Source: Luteibacter jiangsuensis (GTDB taxonomy: Bacteria > Pseudomonadota > Gammaproteobacteria > Xanthomonadales > Rhodanobacteraceae). From it: a DNA stretch of 64,000 nucleotides. Below are positions 1 through 8,478 of the stretch, piece by piece. Within the stretch, counting starts at the first letter, position 1; each line of letters begins with the position of its first letter. A program made the translations under genes and the position numbers. The notes under the pieces are model-generated. The model did no database searches. It was given only the letters and a program-made list of their open reading frames with translations, and was not told the DNA's origin. Location of the stretch: the NCBI RefSeq assembly GCF_030812295.1, contig NZ_JAUSSK010000006.1, positions 59,538-123,537 of the forward strand, given 5' to 3'.

Positions 1-694
1 TTTGTTCGGCGAAGCCACAACCCAGCGCGATGTCGGCCAGCGACATGTCCGTGCCGCGGAGAAGTTCGCACGCGCGCTCGATGCGCCGGTCGAGCAGCCA
101 GCGGTGGGGCGGCTTGCCGATGCTGCGACGGAACGCGCGCGAGAAGTGGTTGACGGACAGCCCGCAGGCCTCCGCCACGGCGGACACCGGGAAGGACTGG
201 TCCAGCCGCTCGTCCATATAGGCGATGGCCCGGCGTTCCTGCCAGGTGGCAAGGCCTCCACGAGGGGTGGTGTCCTCCCGCGAGGGGCGGAAGGTCAGGA
301 TGGCACGCAGGGCAAGGGCGACGTGGGCGAGCAGGGGGACGTTGGGCGCCTCGGCACGCAGGCTGTCGAACAGCACCTGGGCCAGGGTGCGCACGGCAGG
401 CGGGTGCTGGGCGCATACGTCACCTTCCGCCTGCCGGCGAAACAGGATGGCACCCGCTCCCTCGGTATCGGCCGCATAGGCGGCGCGATAGATCAGGAGC
501 AGGTCGTCCTCGGCTTCGTCCGCGTCGTCGAGCAGGATCTCGGTAAGCTGGGCGCGCCCGCGCAGGTTGGCGATGAGGTTGACGCCCCGCTGCCGGTCGC
601 CACGGTCCACGGCGGCGGATCGTTGGGCGAGGTCGACGATGACCGTGGGTAAACCCACGTGGCGGGTGGTGCAGGCTGATTCGGCGCGGTACAT
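1..694 (-). CDS. AraC-family transcriptional regulator (C-terminus cut by window edge)
   Basis: I translated this frame from the ATG at 694-692 to the window edge, giving 231 residues with no stop. The last ~75 residues read as an AraC/XylS DNA-binding domain: ACGLSVNHFSRAFRRSIG is the first helix-turn-helix with recognition helix, and RRIERACELLRGTDMSLADIALGCGF begins the second. The N-terminal ~150 residues are an unrecognised ligand/dimer domain with an acidic patch. A GAGAGGAT Shine-Dalgarno lies about 9 nt before the ATG. AraC proteins usually end 10-25 residues after the point reached here, so little is missing. The target is unknown; no divergent partner is visible upstream. Confidence 0.85.
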   Translation of the reverse strand, partial: MYRAESACTTRHVGLPTVIVDLAQRSAAVDRGDRQRGVNLIANLRGRAQLTEILLDDADEAEDDLLLIYRAAYAADTEGAGAILFRRQAEGDVCAQHPPAVRTLAQVLFDSLRAEAPNVPLLAHVALALRAILTFRPSREDTTPRGGLATWQERRAIAYMDERLDQSFPVSAVAEACGLSVNHFSRAFRRSIGKPPHRWLLDRRIERACELLRGTDMSLADIALGCGFAEQ

Positions 695-803
695 GAGCCG
701 ATCCTCTCGAGGTATCGGATGACGAGCCAAGGATTGCGCATGCAAGGAATACAGCCTACACCCTTAAGAGGTAGGTCGCGCAATTAGGCCTTTTGGCCGC
801 GTG

Positions 804-986
804 TCAGAGGACCCAGCGCGCGATGGCGGCCACCACGGCGAGCACGAGCACCACGATCAACACATGGCGCAGGTAGGCCCCGCCGGACGCGCCGCCGTCG
901 TAACTGGCATCGTCGTAGTCATGCGATGCGTCGCGCGGGTGGCGGATGAAAGGCAGGCGCAGGCGTTTGCGGCGTTTGGCTGGCAT
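804..986 (-). CDS. Small tail-anchored membrane protein, function unknown
   Basis: A 60-residue ORF. It has a strongly basic N-terminus (MPAKRRKRLRLPFIRH), an Asp/Tyr/Gly-rich middle, and one C-terminal hydrophobic helix (HVLIVVLVLAVVAAIARWVL) ending the protein. This is the shape of a tail-anchored inner-membrane microprotein with its basic end in the cytoplasm. It starts 17 nt downstream of the stop of the gene ending at 1004 on the same strand, so the two may be co-transcribed. No family recognised. It could be non-coding, but charge and hydrophobic segregation favour a real gene. Confidence 0.5.
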   Translation of the reverse strand: MPAKRRKRLRLPFIRHPRDASHDYDDASYDGGASGGAYLRHVLIVVLVLAVVAAIARWVL

Positions 987-1003
987 GCCGTCATGCTACC
1001 GAC

Positions 1004-1918
1004 TCAGGTGCCCACCCGCGAGGTGTTCTTCAGTTCCTCTAGGATCTCCGGCCCCCGCACATCGATGTGGTCCAGGTTGTTCACGTAGAACCGCACGAAA
1101 GGCTTCTCCGCGTCCTTCGGCATCCATGGTTTCGCCCAGACGAAGACGACGCAATAGCCGTCCGCTTCCGCGATGAGTTTGTCGAGCCTTGCCCGCAGCA
1201 GCTTGCGCACGGGATAGGCGTCGATGTCCTTTGCGGTGAGGGTGATCGTCGGCCGCAGTTCGCCATCGTCGTGGCGGAAGGGGCGCGAGAAGCGCAGGTA
1301 ATAGCCGCCTTCCTTCGTGGCGCGCAGCGACGCCGTGCCCCACCATACGGCGCGGGTACCGAGCAGGTCGGTCGCCTTCTGCCGGTAGATGTTGCGAAAG
1401 AGGGCTTCATAGGTGACGGTCTCGCCGCCGATGTCGACCGTGGCCTCGGCCAGATCCTTGTCCCGGCGGTGCTCCAGGAACTTCTGCACCAGCGAGGACA
1501 GGCGGTAATAGTGACTGGGGCGCGGCTTCAACCCGGTGCCGGCGCCGGTTGCCACGCGACGCGCGGGTACCGCCGCCGGGTCCGCTTGCGCCGCCGCCGT
1601 GGTGGCCCGGAAATGATCGGCCGGTCTTTCCGCTTCGAAGACATCCGGTTGTTTGCCGGCGGTTGGTTCACCACGGCCGTGCGCCACCTCGCAGCTTTCC
1701 GCATGGTCTTCCAGGCGGCGCGATCGAAAATACGGGCGAATGCGCAGGTTCTGCTCGGGCTTGTCCAGGCAGGCGCAGATCAGCGGTGCGGAACAACCGG
1801 TGCCGACACAGGTGAACGTGGCGTCGTGGTCGAGCAGGTCGGCCCAGTAGAGTTCGTAGGCGCGCTCGGCGGTGAGCCGTTCGTTGCGCTGGGGGGTGAT
1901 CGCTTCTTCGATCGACAC
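1004..1918 (-). CDS. Conserved hypothetical protein with Cys-rich N-terminus
   Basis: 304 residues, cytoplasmic by appearance. Near residues 37-52 it carries CVGTGCSAPLICACL, then DHAESCEVAHG about 30 residues later. This cluster of Cys and His looks like a zinc-binding module and vaguely resembles the N-terminal finger of CoiA-like competence proteins. The middle (about 85-130) is low-complexity Ala/Pro/Arg. The C-terminal half has mixed alpha/beta character with no recognised catalytic motif. No secretion signal. Flanked upstream by a REP pair, downstream by a small membrane protein. Function not assigned. Confidence 0.7.
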   Translation of the reverse strand: MSIEEAITPQRNERLTAERAYELYWADLLDHDATFTCVGTGCSAPLICACLDKPEQNLRIRPYFRSRRLEDHAESCEVAHGRGEPTAGKQPDVFEAERPADHFRATTAAAQADPAAVPARRVATGAGTGLKPRPSHYYRLSSLVQKFLEHRRDKDLAEATVDIGGETVTYEALFRNIYRQKATDLLGTRAVWWGTASLRATKEGGYYLRFSRPFRHDDGELRPTITLTAKDIDAYPVRKLLRARLDKLIAEADGYCVVFVWAKPWMPKDAEKPFVRFYVNNLDHIDVRGPEILEELKNTSRVGT

Positions 1919-1976
1919 GATGCGGGTTCCGGGCTGCTGGCTGTCCGGACTTTACCGTGGCCGAGGCCACTTCACT

Positions 1977-2062
1977 GTGGGAGCCGCTTCAGCGGAGATG
2001 GTGTGCTTGCCGTGACCTGGCCCGCTGCCGCGGGATCGCCGACAGAGTCGGCTCCCACCAGG
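1977..2062 (+). repeat. REP pair (BIME-like palindromic repeat)
   Basis: Begins TGTGGGAGCCGCTTCAGCGG and ends GACAGAGTCGGCTCCCACCA. The two ends are inverted REP units separated by a conserved core (GTGCTTGCCGTGACCTGGCC followed by CGCTGCCGCGGGATCGCC). The same ~85-bp composite recurs at 14233, 18270, 30725 and 56087. Here the left arm is the CTTCAGCGG variant rather than the ACC(C/T)TGTCGG variant. It sits between two minus-strand genes. Confidence 0.85.
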
Positions 2063-2090
2063 CCATCCAACCGCTGGTGGAAGCCGCCCT

Positions 2091-2116
2091 GGTGGGAGCC
2101 GACCCTGTCGGCGATC
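2091..2116 (+). repeat. Single REP half-unit
   Basis: GGTGGGAGCCGACCCTGTCG plus GCGATC matches the left arm of the longer composite repeats exactly. It lies 29 bp after the REP pair and ends 5 bp before the stop codon of the gene at 2122-2403. Confidence 0.8.
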
Positions 2117-2121
2117 GTGAG

Positions 2122-2403
2122 CTAGAAGCTGCCGAAGCCCCGGGCCGGTTCGAGTCCGAGATCCGTCTTCACCCCGCGCAGGAATGCCAGGACATCCTCG
2201 TAGCGGCCCGCGGCCACGAGCGACTCGGCCGTCAGCAGGCCAAGGCCGGCGATGGGGTCGTCGCGGTACCAGGCGATGCGGGCGGACTCGTCCGGTTCGA
2301 CGCGGGCGGCCTCGCGCAGCACTTGCCAGGCGTGCGATTTGCGCGCGGCGCCTTCGACGGTGGAATGGATATCGACGATCCGGGCGTACGGCATACGGCT
2401 CAA
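2122..2403 (-). CDS. Hypothetical protein, 93 aa
   Basis: A short soluble protein. The middle is rich in acidic and aromatic residues ([21 protein letters not shown]), followed by a probable helical repeat ([21 protein letters not shown]) reminiscent of one TPR-like helix pair. No signal peptide, no membrane segment, no recognised motif. It stands alone between a REP half-unit and the divergent wrbA gene. Coding is supported by amino-acid composition and codon bias typical of the neighbours. Confidence 0.6.
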   Translation of the reverse strand: MSRMPYARIVDIHSTVEGAARKSHAWQVLREAARVEPDESARIAWYRDDPIAGLGLLTAESLVAAGRYEDVLAFLRGVKTDLGLEPARGFGSF

Positions 2404-2498
2404 CCTCTATACGGCGGCGATGGTGCGCCGACACGTTGCATAGACGGCAACGTGCCTACCTTTCCTGTCCTGATCCTTTCCCGACGGAGATTCCGCTC

Positions 2499-3098
2499 AT
2501 GGCCAAGGTCCTCGTTCTCTACTACTCGGCGTATGGTCACATCGAAACGATGGCCAACGCCGTCGCCGAGGGTGCCCGTGAAGCGGGTGCCAGCGTCGAC
2601 ATCAAACGCGTTCCCGAACTGGTTCCCGACGATGTCGCGAAGAAGTCCGGCTTCAAGCTCGATCAGGCCGCGCCGGTAGCGCGGGTGGACGAACTCGAGA
2701 ACTACGACGCGATCATCGTCGGAACCGGTACCCGTTACGGCCGGATGACCTCGCAGATGGCCAACTTCCTCGACCAGACCGGCGCGCTGTGGATGCGCGG
2801 CGCGCTCAACGGCAAGGTGGGTGGTGCCTTCGCCTCGACGGCCTCGCAGCACGGCGGCCAGGAGACGACGCTGTTCTCGATCATCACGAACCTGCTTCAT
2901 CTGGGCCTGATCCCGGTGGGCTTGCCTTACAGTTTCCAGGGCCAGTTGAAACTCGACGAAGTCACCGGTGGCAGCCCCTACGGAGCTACGACCATCGCGG
3001 CCAGCGACGGTTCCCGCAAGCCCAGCGAAAACGAACTCGCCGGTGCCCGTTTCCAGGGCAGGCACATCGCCGAGGTCGCCACGAAGCTCTTCGGCTGA
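2499..3098 (+). CDS. wrbA: NAD(P)H:quinone oxidoreductase, type IV (WrbA)
   Basis: 199 residues, the normal WrbA length. It is a flavodoxin-fold FMN enzyme that reduces quinones by two electrons, protecting against redox cycling. Visible signatures: the N-terminal phosphate loop [16 protein letters not shown]; the [19 protein letters not shown] segment; and [20 protein letters not shown], characteristic of WrbA rather than simple flavodoxins. The ATG at 2499 is chosen because an ACGGAGA Shine-Dalgarno lies 8 nt upstream and [10 protein letters not shown] is the family start. It ends 3 bp from the convergent AraC gene. Confidence 0.95.
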   Translation: MAKVLVLYYSAYGHIETMANAVAEGAREAGASVDIKRVPELVPDDVAKKSGFKLDQAAPVARVDELENYDAIIVGTGTRYGRMTSQMANFLDQTGALWMRGALNGKVGGAFASTASQHGGQETTLFSIITNLLHLGLIPVGLPYSFQGQLKLDEVTGGSPYGATTIAASDGSRKPSENELAGARFQGRHIAEVATKLFG

Positions 3099-3101
3099 GG
3101 C

Positions 3102-3698
3102 TCAGGCTTCCTGCCAGCGCGAGCGCCGCCAGTGGCTGGGGCTTTGCCCCACCAGGCGGCGGAAAAGGTTGCACAGGTGCGCCTGGTCGGAAAGGCCGCA
3201 GGCCAGGGCGATCTGGCTGAGCGGTTCACGGGTCTGCAACATCAGCGTCTGCGCGCGTTCCACGCGGCGGCGCATGATGTACGCGTGCGGCGGATCGCCG
3301 AAGGTGTCCTTGAACGCCCGGCAGAAATAGCTGCTGGACAGCCCCGCGATCGTCGCCAGGTGGTCGATGGTGATCGGGAGTCCCAGGTTCTCGTCCACAT
3401 GGGTGGCCACGCGGCGGGCTTGCCATGGCGCCAGGCCTGCGCCGGTACGGCGGCGCGCTACCACCGGTTCCTTTGCCGCGGCGGGTACCTGCTCACGTTC
3501 CAGCAGCGCGGCCACGCGGGCGACGCAGGCACGGGTGGTGGCGAGGTCGGTCTCGGCGGCGGTGAGGGCCTGCTCCAGGAGGCGGGTGACGCTGGCCTCG
3601 GTATCGGCAGGGGGGAGGGTGAAGGGCGCCATGCCATGCATGGCTTCGGAAGCCAGTGTGGCTCCCGTCCCGGCGTAAGCGTTGGTTTCGAATCGCAT
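3102..3698 (-). CDS. AraC-family transcriptional regulator
   Basis: About 198 residues. The C-terminal ~100 carry both AraC helix-turn-helices: IDHLATIAGLSSSYFCRAF with DTFGDPPHAYIMRRRVERAQ, and LSQIALACGLSDQAHLCNLF ending in RRLVGQSPSHWRR. The N-terminal half is short and helical, without an obvious sugar-binding cupin. The ATG at 3698 (MRFETN) is preferred because GGAG lies 9 nt before it; a GTG at 3713 and an ATG at 3704 are alternatives. Convergent with wrbA, divergent from the sensor kinase at 3889. Confidence 0.85.
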   Translation of the reverse strand: MRFETNAYAGTGATLASEAMHGMAPFTLPPADTEASVTRLLEQALTAAETDLATTRACVARVAALLEREQVPAAAKEPVVARRRTGAGLAPWQARRVATHVDENLGLPITIDHLATIAGLSSSYFCRAFKDTFGDPPHAYIMRRRVERAQTLMLQTREPLSQIALACGLSDQAHLCNLFRRLVGQSPSHWRRSRWQEA

Positions 3699-3888
3699 CT
3701 GCATCGGCTCCACGGCGGCGGCTCATGGGCGGGACTGCCCATGAAGGCAGCGTATGCGCGATGCGGGGTGGGATGAATTCTACATACGGTCAGGGCGTTC
3801 CATACCAAAGGATAGGAGCGCCATGTCGCAATTCTTGTAAGAGCTGTGCCGTAACGGTCAAAAACCATCACCGGCGTGCAAGACTGAT

Positions 3889-5892
3889 ATGCCGTTTATC
3901 CATGACGATCCGGGTCGTTTCCTACAAGACACCGTGTCCAGCCTCCCGATGTCCCGATACACGCCCCTGCAAAGCCGTGCCTATGCCCCCGCCGCCCGCC
4001 CGCGGCGACTGGTGGCTGGCCTGCTCATGGGTTTTGGCGCGCTCCTGGCACTCGGCGTCTTCCTGGTCGATACCTTCACCCCCCTGCAAAGCGCGGTGGC
4101 GGTGGTCTATGTGGTGGTGGTGCTCCTGGTGGCGGCCAGTGGCAGCCGTCGTGCGATCGTCGGTGCCGCCGCGGGCTGCATGGTGCTGACTGCCGTGGCC
4201 TATCTGCGCGGGCACGGATGGATCGCATTCGACGCGGCCATGATGCGCTGTACGGTGAGTCTTGGCGCGATCGCCATCACCGCCGTGCTGGCGCTACGCA
4301 ACCGCGACCGCATGATCACCATCGCGGGGCAGGCGAGCCTGATCGAGCTGACCCACGATTCCATCTTCGTCCGCGACATGGACGACATCATCGTGTTGTG
4401 GAACGGCGGCGCCGAGCAGCTCTACGGCTGGACGGCCCATGAGGCCCTGGGACGCCGTGCGAACGACTTGCTCGGCACGGCCTTCCCCGGCGACCGCAAG
4501 GCCGCGGATGCCGAACTGTCCGGCACCGGCCGGTGGGAAGGCGAGGTCATCCAGCGCCATCGTGATGGCCGCATCGTGATCGTCGAGGCACGTTGCGCCC
4601 TGTTGCGCGACGAGCAGGGCAAGCCGAGGGTCATCCTCGAGGCCGGCACCGACGTGACCGAGCGCCGTGCCGCGGCCGCCGCCACGGCCGAGAGCGAGCG
4701 CCGTTACCGCAGCATGTTCGAAACGGCCCGGTTCTCGTTCTGGGAAGAGGATTATTCCCGGGTGATGGAGCGGGTCGCCACCCTGCGCGAGGAGGGTGTG
4801 ACCGACCTGGCCGCCTATCTGGAGGCGCACCCGGAGTTCGTCACGGAAGCCTGTGAGCTCACCTGCGTCACCGACGTCAACGAGGCCGCCGTGCGCATGC
4901 TGGGGGCCCGGCGACGGGAAGACCTGATCGGGCCGCTCAGCCGTTTCCTGCCGGCCTCCGAGCGCACGTTCGCCCAGGTGCTGCTCACCATCATCCAGGG
5001 CGGAGGGATCGCCGAGGGCGAAACCCACCTGGTGAACCTGCGCGGCGAGCGGATCACCGTGCTGTTCGGCTTGAACATGCCCCTGGGCCCCAGCCGTTAC
5101 GACCGTGTGCTGGTGAGCGTCGTGGACATCACCGACCGCAAGCGCGCCGAACGTGCCCTGATCGCGGTGCAGGCCGAGCTGGCCCAGGCGGCGCGGGTCA
5201 CCGCCCTGGGCGAGATGAGCGCTTCCATCGCACATGAGGTGAACCAGCCGCTGGCCGCGATCGTCACCCATGGCGAGGCCGCCCTGCGCTGGCTGCGCCG
5301 GCCCGAGCCGGACCTGGGCGAAGCCTGCGATGCCATCGAGCGCGTGGTCCGCGACGCCCGCCGGGCCAGCGAAGTGGTTCATCGCGTGCGCAGCCTGGCC
5401 AGCAAGGAGCCTCGCCAGCACGTGCCGTTCGACCTCGCCGCCCTGATCGAGGAATGCGCGCAGTTGCTCGACGGTGAGATCGCCCTGCATCGCATCGTCC
5501 TGCGCGTGGATATCGCCCGCGACGCTCCCACACCGCGCGGTGACCGCGTCCAGCTGCAACAGGTGGTCGTGAACCTCATGGGCAACGCGATCCGGGCCAT
5601 GTCGGCGGTGTGCGGCCAGCGGCGGTTGCTGGTACGCGCACGCCCCGAGGGGGCGAACAGCCTGCTGGTGGAAGTCGAGGACAGCGGCACGGGCATTCCG
5701 GAACACATCGCACCCCATCTGTTCGATGCCTTCGTCACCACGCGGGGTGACGGCATGGGAATGGGTCTTGCCATTTGCCGCTCGACGATCGAATCTCACG
5801 GCGGCCGCCTGTGGGCGACCAACCGTCCGGAAGGGGGAGCGACCTTCCATTTCACGCTGCCGGTCACGGTGGCCGAGGAGCTCCGGGCATGA
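3889..5892 (+). CDS. Membrane sensor histidine kinase with two PAS domains (FixL/DctB-like)
   Basis: 667 residues. Four hydrophobic segments (about 41-150) anchor it in the inner membrane. A PAS domain follows (about 150-260, IELTHDSIFVRDMDDIIVLW), then a second, diverged PAS (about 275-420). The HisKA box SASIAHEVNQPLAAI places the phospho-acceptor at His449. The HATPase has NLMGNAIRAM (N box) and DSGTGIP / GMGMGLAICRS (G boxes). The ATG overlaps nothing and its ribosome site is weak; ATG 3949 is an alternative. Its stop overlaps the start of the FixJ-like regulator (ATGA), so the pair is translationally coupled. The signal is unknown; no FixL heme-binding His was identified. Confidence 0.9.
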   Translation: MPFIHDDPGRFLQDTVSSLPMSRYTPLQSRAYAPAARPRRLVAGLLMGFGALLALGVFLVDTFTPLQSAVAVVYVVVVLLVAASGSRRAIVGAAAGCMVLTAVAYLRGHGWIAFDAAMMRCTVSLGAIAITAVLALRNRDRMITIAGQASLIELTHDSIFVRDMDDIIVLWNGGAEQLYGWTAHEALGRRANDLLGTAFPGDRKAADAELSGTGRWEGEVIQRHRDGRIVIVEARCALLRDEQGKPRVILEAGTDVTERRAAAAATAESERRYRSMFETARFSFWEEDYSRVMERVATLREEGVTDLAAYLEAHPEFVTEACELTCVTDVNEAAVRMLGARRREDLIGPLSRFLPASERTFAQVLLTIIQGGGIAEGETHLVNLRGERITVLFGLNMPLGPSRYDRVLVSVVDITDRKRAERALIAVQAELAQAARVTALGEMSASIAHEVNQPLAAIVTHGEAALRWLRRPEPDLGEACDAIERVVRDARRASEVVHRVRSLASKEPRQHVPFDLAALIEECAQLLDGEIALHRIVLRVDIARDAPTPRGDRVQLQQVVVNLMGNAIRAMSAVCGQRRLLVRARPEGANSLLVEVEDSGTGIPEHIAPHLFDAFVTTRGDGMGMGLAICRSTIESHGGRLWATNRPEGGATFHFTLPVTVAEELRA

Positions 5893-6527
5893 CACGGGTA
5901 CCCATCACCAACGCCGCGCGGACGCCGATCGTGTGCATCGTGGACGACGATGCCTCCGTGCGCGAGGCGCTTGCTTCGCTATTCCGCTCGGTGGGACTGA
6001 GCGTGGCCACCTTCGGCAGTGCCGCCGATTTCCTCGCCCGCGACCACGCCGATGCGCCGGGTTGTCTCGTGCTCGACGTGCGCCTGCCCGGGGTCAGCGG
6101 CCTCGATTTCCAATCGCAGCTGGCGTCGCTGGACAACCGCCTGCCGATCATCTTCATGACCGGACACGGCGATATCCCCATGTCCGTCCGCGCGATGAAG
6201 GCGGGGGCGCTGGATTTCCTGGCCAAGCCGTTCCGGGACCAGGACATGCTCGACGCGGTGGCCAATGCCATCGAGCGGGACGCGACCGCGCGGCGCGATG
6301 CCGACGCGCTGGCCACGCTGCGCCAGGCCCATGCCTCGCTGACCCCGCGCGAACGGGAGGTGATGGGCCACGTCACCGCCGGCCTGATGAACAAGCAGGT
6401 GGGCGGCCTGCTGGGCCTGTCCGAGATCACGGTGAAGATCCACCGTGGCAATGTCATGCGCAAAATGGGCGCGAAATCCCTTGCGGAGCTGGTCAAGCAG
6501 GCGGAAGCGCTGGGCATTCGCTCCTGA
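5889..6527 (+). CDS. FixJ/NarL-type response regulator
   Basis: 212 residues. The receiver domain (about 14-130) has the acidic pair in IVDDDASVREAL, phospho-acceptor Asp63 (LVLDVRLPGVSG), Thr in FMTGHGD, and Lys in FLAKPF. A LuxR-type helix-turn-helix follows (about 150-205): LTPREREVMGHVTAGLMNKQ then VGGLLGLSEITVKIHRGNVM. It starts within the last codons of the kinase gene, so it is the cognate DNA-binding output. The receiver plus HTH order and the GHGDIPMSVRAMKAGA stretch match FixJ/TodT rather than NarL proper. Target promoters unknown. Confidence 0.93.
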   Translation: MTRVPITNAARTPIVCIVDDDASVREALASLFRSVGLSVATFGSAADFLARDHADAPGCLVLDVRLPGVSGLDFQSQLASLDNRLPIIFMTGHGDIPMSVRAMKAGALDFLAKPFRDQDMLDAVANAIERDATARRDADALATLRQAHASLTPREREVMGHVTAGLMNKQVGGLLGLSEITVKIHRGNVMRKMGAKSLAELVKQAEALGIRS

Positions 6528-6627
6528 CCCGAGGCTCCACCGCACACTTCCGTATGATTCCCATTCCGGGGCCTGCGGCGCACTGTATTGTCGGCAGGTC
6601 CGGCAGGTGCCGGGCGAGGAATCGAGG

Positions 6628-6999
6628 TTGGCCGCTAACAGGATTGTGGCGATCGTGGATGATGACGAGGCCGTGCGCGCGGCAACGGTGAGTCTGGTTC
6701 GGTCGCTGGGACACGAGGCACGGGATTTCATCTCGGCCGAGGAGTTTCTCCGCCACGGTGGCGGCGGCATCGATTGCCTCGTCACCGACGTGAACATGCC
6801 CGGCATGGACGGGCTCGAACTGCAACGGCGGCTCATCGAACGCGGGCACACCTATCCCGTCGTCTTCGTCACCGGGTTTCCCGACGATGGTGTGCGCGAG
6901 CGCGCCATGAAAGAGGGCGCCTTCTGCTATATCGGCAAGCCGTACAGCGGCGATGAACTGGTGACCTGCCTGGAACGGGCCCTGGAACTCAGCCGATAA
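6628..6999 (+). CDS. Single-domain response regulator (FixJ-like receiver)
   Basis: About 123 residues containing only a receiver: acidic residues in VAIVDDDEAV, Asp54 (LVTDVNMPGMDG), Thr in FVTGFPD, Lys in YIGKPYSGDE. No output domain follows before the stop. The TTG at 6628 is chosen because GAGGA lies 8 nt upstream and the residues after it are the standard receiver start; a GTG at 6607 is possible. It follows the FixJ-like gene by 100 bp and probably belongs to the same phosphorelay, as a phosphate sink or protein-interaction regulator. Confidence 0.85.
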   Translation: MAANRIVAIVDDDEAVRAATVSLVRSLGHEARDFISAEEFLRHGGGGIDCLVTDVNMPGMDGLELQRRLIERGHTYPVVFVTGFPDDGVRERAMKEGAFCYIGKPYSGDELVTCLERALELSR

Positions 7000-7041
7000 C
7001 GGGAGGCTTTTCGCCATCCGGGTTTGCTACGCTCCGGCCCC

Positions 7042-7815
7042 ATGACCCTCCTCCTGTTCCTCATCCTCCTGGCCATCGGCCTTGTCCTGCTCGTCCGGCG
7101 CCGCTCGTGTGGCGGCGCGGCCGTCGTGGTCCTCTCGCTGGCATGGCTGTTCTTCGCCGGTTGCGGTCCCTTGACCGGGATGTTGCTTGGCCGGCTCCAG
7201 GCGGGCTTCGCGCCCGACGTGGCGCAATGGGGCCAGCGCAACGCGATCATCCTGCTGGGCGCCGGTACGGTACGCAGCGGGGCCGGTGCCATCGAGCCGA
7301 GCCTCTACGCCAATGGACGTATCCTGCGCGCGGCGGAGCTCTACCGCTCCTGCAAGGCCACCGGCGCGGACTGCAAGGTGGAAGTGAGTGGCGGTGACGC
7401 GATGAAGCTGCGCCAGGCCGAAGCCGACGTCTACGCGATCACCCTCGAACGCCTTGGCCTGCCGCGCACCGACCTCGTGCTCGAGGCGCGAAGCATGAAT
7501 ACGTTCCAGAACGCCCAGTTCAGCAAGCCACTGCTGATGGCCTACGGCGCGGACAAGGTGGTGCTGGTGTCTTCGGCGGTCCACCTGAAGCGGGCGGTGC
7601 TCTATTTCGCCCACTTCGGCATCCGTGGCGAAGCGGTAAGGGGCGATTACGTCACCGCCCGTTACGACTGGTTGCCCACCTCGGAAAACCTCTCGTTCGC
7701 GGACTTCGCCCTTCACGAATACATCGGCGTGGCCCGCTACCACTTCTACAACGCGATGGGCTGGAACGCGCCGAAGATTCCTGAAGAAAACGTGACCGCG
7801 CCGACGCATACGTAA
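7042..7815 (+). CDS. YdcF-family (DUF218) membrane protein
   Basis: 257 residues. Two N-terminal hydrophobic helices (LLLFLILLAIGLVLLV and AAVVVLSLAWLFFAGC) precede a periplasmic DUF218 domain. This begins at NAIILLGAGTVRSG and contains the family features SLYANGRILRAAELYR, VSGGDA, TDLVLEARSMNTFQNAQFS and VVLVSSAVHLKRAVLYF. DUF218 proteins (YdcF, SanA, ElyC) act at the envelope, ElyC in peptidoglycan and lipid-carrier homeostasis; the exact reaction is unproven. ATG 7042 is preferred over TTG 7024 because it begins the first membrane helix. Confidence 0.85.
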   Translation: MTLLLFLILLAIGLVLLVRRRSCGGAAVVVLSLAWLFFAGCGPLTGMLLGRLQAGFAPDVAQWGQRNAIILLGAGTVRSGAGAIEPSLYANGRILRAAELYRSCKATGADCKVEVSGGDAMKLRQAEADVYAITLERLGLPRTDLVLEARSMNTFQNAQFSKPLLMAYGADKVVLVSSAVHLKRAVLYFAHFGIRGEAVRGDYVTARYDWLPTSENLSFADFALHEYIGVARYHFYNAMGWNAPKIPEENVTAPTHT

Positions 7816-7876
7816 CAATTGGCGCCTTATGCTGGTCCACCCGTCCGGCACGGACCCGACAACCCAGGAGTTGCCC

Positions 7877-8392
7877 GTGAAGCCACGTTATATCCTCGCC
7901 GCCCTGCTGGCCGCCGCCTCCGTCGCGCCGGCCGCCACCTTTGCGCAAGAAGCCGCCCCGGCCGCGAACCCCGCGAGCGCGATTCCCGCGTCGGACAAGC
8001 AGGCGATCCAGAACTACAACCTCAACGACGACGTGTTCAACCGTATAGTGAAGGTATCGCAGGATGCGAAGAAGCAAGGGATCAAGCCGAAGGATGCCAA
8101 GACCGATTTCTCGAAGATCCATTCACTCGACGACCTCGCCGCGCAGGTGACCGCTGCCGATCCGCGGATCGAGCCGCTCATCAAGAAGTATGGTTTCACG
8201 CCGCGTGAATTCCTGCTGGCGAACCTGGCCGTCACCAACGCGGCGATCGCCTCGGAAGCGAAGAACAACCCGCAGATGGCCGCGTACGTCGACCAGTCCA
8301 AGGTGAACAAGCAGAACGTCGCTTTCTACGAAGCGCACAAGGCCCAGATCAACGCCCTGATGACCCAGGACGAGGCCGGCGGCGGTCAGTGA
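7877..8392 (+). CDS. Secreted periplasmic protein, function unknown
   Basis: About 171 residues. The GTG at 7877 follows CAGGAG by 6 nt and opens a clear signal peptide (VKPRYILAALLAAASVAPAA, cleavage likely after TFA). The mature part is helical and charged (LNDDVFNRIVKVSQDAKKQG, PRIEPLIKKYGFTPREFLLA, KNNPQMAAYVDQSKVNKQN). The IxPLIKKYGFTPREFLLANLA segment looks like a small helical domain found in other Xanthomonadales exported proteins, but I cannot name a family. Independently transcribed gene between a YdcF-like gene and a convergent aminotransferase. Confidence 0.75.
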   Translation: MKPRYILAALLAAASVAPAATFAQEAAPAANPASAIPASDKQAIQNYNLNDDVFNRIVKVSQDAKKQGIKPKDAKTDFSKIHSLDDLAAQVTAADPRIEPLIKKYGFTPREFLLANLAVTNAAIASEAKNNPQMAAYVDQSKVNKQNVAFYEAHKAQINALMTQDEAGGGQ

Positions 8393-8478
8393 CGGAATTT
8401 GGGCGGTTCTCCCTGTGCCTCGACGCAAAAGCCGCGATGGCGAAGCCGAGCCGCCCCTCGACTTCCACGAAGAATCCG

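Noticed and set aside
3889..7000. Nitrogen-fixation FixLJ oxygen-sensing system
   Set aside because: The regulator is FixJ-like, but the kinase is a four-helix double-PAS protein with no identified heme ligand and no fix/nif genes nearby.
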